The notes under the pieces were generated by a model. That model saw only the letters and a list, made by a program, of their open reading frames with translations. It had not been told where the DNA came from and ran no database searches. Positions 5,599-7,651 of a stretch of 7,651 nucleotides of DNA are shown one piece after another; the first letter of the stretch is position 1; every line of letters begins with the position of its first letter. The position numbers and the translations under genes were made by a program. This DNA is from Bacillota bacterium (GTDB lineage Bacteria; Bacillota; Clostridia; Lachnospirales; Cellulosilyticaceae). The stretch is taken from positions 1 through 7,651 of the forward strand of contig JAEZKI010000529.1 of NCBI GenBank assembly GCA_023415525.1. The letters are read 5' to 3'.

Positions 5599-7651
5599 TA
5601 TGAATAAGTACTGTAAAGTAAAATATGGCAAAAGCATTGAACAGGCTAAGGACTATGAAATTTTTAATGCCCTTTCTCTTACATTATTAGAGGGAGTAGT
5701 AGACGACTGGTGTGCAACAAAAGACCTTTATAGCGCACAAAAACAAGCCTTTTATTTATCAGCAGAGTACTTAATGGGGCGTGCTCTGGGGAATAACCTG
5801 ATTAGTATGGGTGCCTATGAGGAAGTAAAGGGAGTATTAGAGGAACTAAATATAAATCTAAATCAAATCGAAGAGATTGAAGAAGATGCAGGACTTGGTA
5901 ATGGCGGTCTTGGAAGATTAGCAGCTTGCTTTATGGACTCAGGGGCTACTATGAACTTACCTCTTCAAGGATATGGTATTCGCTATTCTAATGGTCTTTT
6001 TAATCAAAAAATCGTAGATGGTGCCCAAGTAGAAGAAATTGATACGTGGCTTAAATATGGTGATCCATGGAGCATCAGAAGAGATGATGAAGCTGTTGTG
6101 GTAGACTTTAAAGACTACTCTGTTAAAGCCGTACCTTATGATATGCCTATTATTAGTTATGGTTCTAAAAACGTAAATACCTTGAGACTTTGGCAAGCTG
6201 AACCTTTAGTTGAATTTGATTTTGACTACTTCAATGCACAAGAATACACCAAAGCAGTAGCCATGAAAAATAAAGCAGAAGACATTTCAAGGGTTCTTTA
6301 CCCTAATGATTCAAAAGAAGCAGGTAAACTACTTAGACTACGTCAACAATACTTTATGGTTAGCGCCAGTCTTAAAGATATTTTAGCGCCTGTACTTAAA
6401 GGGGAAGAAAAGCTGAATGTAGAGGCACTCGGTGAAAAATATGCCGTTCAATTAAATGATACCCATCCCGTACTGGCTATCCCTGAGTTTATTCGCATAC
6501 TTGTAGATGAATTAGGGGTAGACTTTAAGGAAGCACGTGGGGCAGCACAAAAGGTATTTGCTTACACCAACCATACAATCCTTGCAGAAGCTCTTGAAAA
6601 ATGGGATATGAAGTTAATCAATAAGCTCTTCCCACGTATTTTAGAAATCATTAAAGAACTGGATAAACTCTTTATTGAAGAACTTAAAGCTAAGAACTAT
6701 ACAAAAGAAGAAATAGATAACTTTAAAATCATTGGCAACAAACAAGTACGTATGGCTAACTTAGCCATTCATATGGGCTTTGCAGTAAATGGTGTAGCTG
6801 CTCTTCATACTGAAATTCTGAAAGATGTTGAGCTTCATAACTGGTATGAACTCTATCCAGAAAAATTCCAAAACAAAACAAATGGGATTACACCTAGAAG
6901 ATGGATGAGACTTTGCAATCAAGAATTATCTAGCTATATTACAGAGCTCCTTGGTTCAGAGGAGTGGGTGAAGGACTTATCACAGCTCAAAACTCTTGAG
7001 AAATATATCAATGATGATACTGTACTCAACCGTTTAACAGCTATTAAGAAGACCAAGAAAGAACAGCTTATTGCTTATATTAAAGAGGTTGAAGGGGTAG
7101 AACTAGACAGCGAGTCCCTTTTTGATATTCAGATTAAACGCTTACATGAGTATAAACGTCAGCTACTTAATGCTTTTTATATTCTAGATTTATATTATCG
7201 TTTAAAAGAAAATCCTAACTTAGATATTCCTAAAGTAAGCTTTATTTTTGGAGCTAAGGCTTTCCCAGGTTATGTACGTGCTAAAGCTATTGTGAAGTTT
7301 ATTGGGGAAATCGCTAAACTTATCAACAATGATAAGGACATTAATGGCAAAATAAAAGTAATCTTTGTGGAAAACTATCGTGTCTCTTATGCAGAAAAAC
7401 TCTTCCCAGCAGCAGAAATATCTAAACAGATATCTACAGCAGGAAAAGAGGCATCTGGTACAGGAAATATGAAGTTTATGGTAAACGGTGCATTGACCTT
7501 TGGAACCTATGATGGGGCCAATGTAGAAATTGCCCAAGAAGCTAAAGAAGAAAATAACTTTATTTTTGGTTTACGCGTAGAAGATATTGAAGCCATTCAA
7601 GCTTCAGAAGAAGGTTATATCGCAAAAGATTATTACAAAGCAGAAGAAGAT
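5570..7651 (+). CDS. glgP: Alpha-glucan (glycogen/maltodextrin) phosphorylase, 3' end missing
   Basis: This is a GT35 enzyme, PLP-dependent and cytoplasmic, releasing glucose 1-phosphate from non-reducing ends of alpha-1,4-glucans. The frame is open for 694 codons to the right edge; family members run about 750-830, so the last part of the C-terminal domain is missing. Visible motifs: EDAGLGNGGLGRLA (105-118), GYGIRYSNGLFNQ, VNTLRLWQAE, LNDTHPVLAIPE, NKTNGITPRRW (435-445), IKRLHEYKRQLLN (from 522; Arg524 and Lys529 match the phosphate-site Arg569 and Lys574 of rabbit muscle phosphorylase), and the cofactor site EASGTGNMKFMVNGAL with PLP Lys635. I place the start at ATG 5570 because GGAAGG (5554-5559) is 10 nt upstream and MNKQELKNS fits clostridial homologues; ATG 5573 is nearly equivalent. 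ATG 5600, just after the malQ stop, lacks a ribosome binding site. The start overlaps malQ by 29 bp. Glycogen versus maltodextrin preference cannot be decided from sequence; context favours maltodextrin. Confidence 0.95.
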   Translation, partial: MMNKQELKNSMNKYCKVKYGKSIEQAKDYEIFNALSLTLLEGVVDDWCATKDLYSAQKQAFYLSAEYLMGRALGNNLISMGAYEEVKGVLEELNINLNQIEEIEEDAGLGNGGLGRLAACFMDSGATMNLPLQGYGIRYSNGLFNQKIVDGAQVEEIDTWLKYGDPWSIRRDDEAVVVDFKDYSVKAVPYDMPIISYGSKNVNTLRLWQAEPLVEFDFDYFNAQEYTKAVAMKNKAEDISRVLYPNDSKEAGKLLRLRQQYFMVSASLKDILAPVLKGEEKLNVEALGEKYAVQLNDTHPVLAIPEFIRILVDELGVDFKEARGAAQKVFAYTNHTILAEALEKWDMKLINKLFPRILEIIKELDKLFIEELKAKNYTKEEIDNFKIIGNKQVRMANLAIHMGFAVNGVAALHTEILKDVELHNWYELYPEKFQNKTNGITPRRWMRLCNQELSSYITELLGSEEWVKDLSQLKTLEKYINDDTVLNRLTAIKKTKKEQLIAYIKEVEGVELDSESLFDIQIKRLHEYKRQLLNAFYILDLYYRLKENPNLDIPKVSFIFGAKAFPGYVRAKAIVKFIGEIAKLINNDKDINGKIKVIFVENYRVSYAEKLFPAAEISKQISTAGKEASGTGNMKFMVNGALTFGTYDGANVEIAQEAKEENNFIFGLRVEDIEAIQASEEGYIAKDYYKAEED

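Noticed and set aside
5957..6196. Minus-strand open frame of 79 codons inside the phosphorylase gene
   Set aside because: Antisense to conserved phosphorylase motifs; the same reasoning applies to the open frames at 5074-5256 (inside malQ) and 7220-7537 (inside the phosphorylase).
1..7651. Insertion sequence, prophage, CRISPR or defence system
   Set aside because: No transposase, integrase, terminal inverted repeats, spaced direct repeats or defence-type domains were found; all genes are ordinary carbohydrate-metabolism families.

Overview
The window looks like a piece of chromosome from a low-GC Gram-positive bacterium, most likely a clostridial Firmicute. The base composition is AT-rich, nearly every gene has a strong GGAGG-type ribosome binding site a few bases before its ATG, and the binding protein carries a Gram-positive-style lipoprotein signal. 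I cannot name the species from sequence alone.

Layout. Positions 1-436 hold the 5' part of a 1-phosphofructokinase gene (fruK) on the minus strand, cut by the left edge. Positions 437-953 are a long divergent AT-rich control region. It contains a good sigma-A-type promoter (776-804), a pair of GGTACC-centred operator-like sites lying on and just after the predicted transcription start (810-835), and a leader with a perfect 11-bp inverted repeat (862-899). From 954 to the right edge all genes run on the plus strand as one apparent operon: a solute-binding lipoprotein, two CUT1-type sugar ABC permeases, a GH77 4-alpha-glucanotransferase (malQ), and an alpha-glucan (glycogen/maltodextrin) phosphorylase cut by the right edge after 694 codons.

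How the genes work together (inference from families and gene order): the lipoprotein captures a sugar outside the cell, probably maltodextrin, and the two permeases import it. MalQ disproportionates short maltodextrins into longer ones, releasing glucose. The phosphorylase then cuts the longer chains to glucose 1-phosphate. No ATP-binding subunit is encoded between the permeases and the enzymes, so a shared MsmK/MalK-type ATPase encoded elsewhere is expected. No dedicated regulator gene is present, although the promoter architecture suggests a LacI-family repressor (MalR- or CcpA-like).

I found no mobile element, CRISPR array, rRNA or tRNA, and no clearly new system. The points most worth a second look are regulatory: the operator pair on the start site, the structured leader with a Shine-Dalgarno-like sequence in its loop, the hairpin between the transporter and enzyme genes, and the translationally overlapping malQ/phosphorylase pair.
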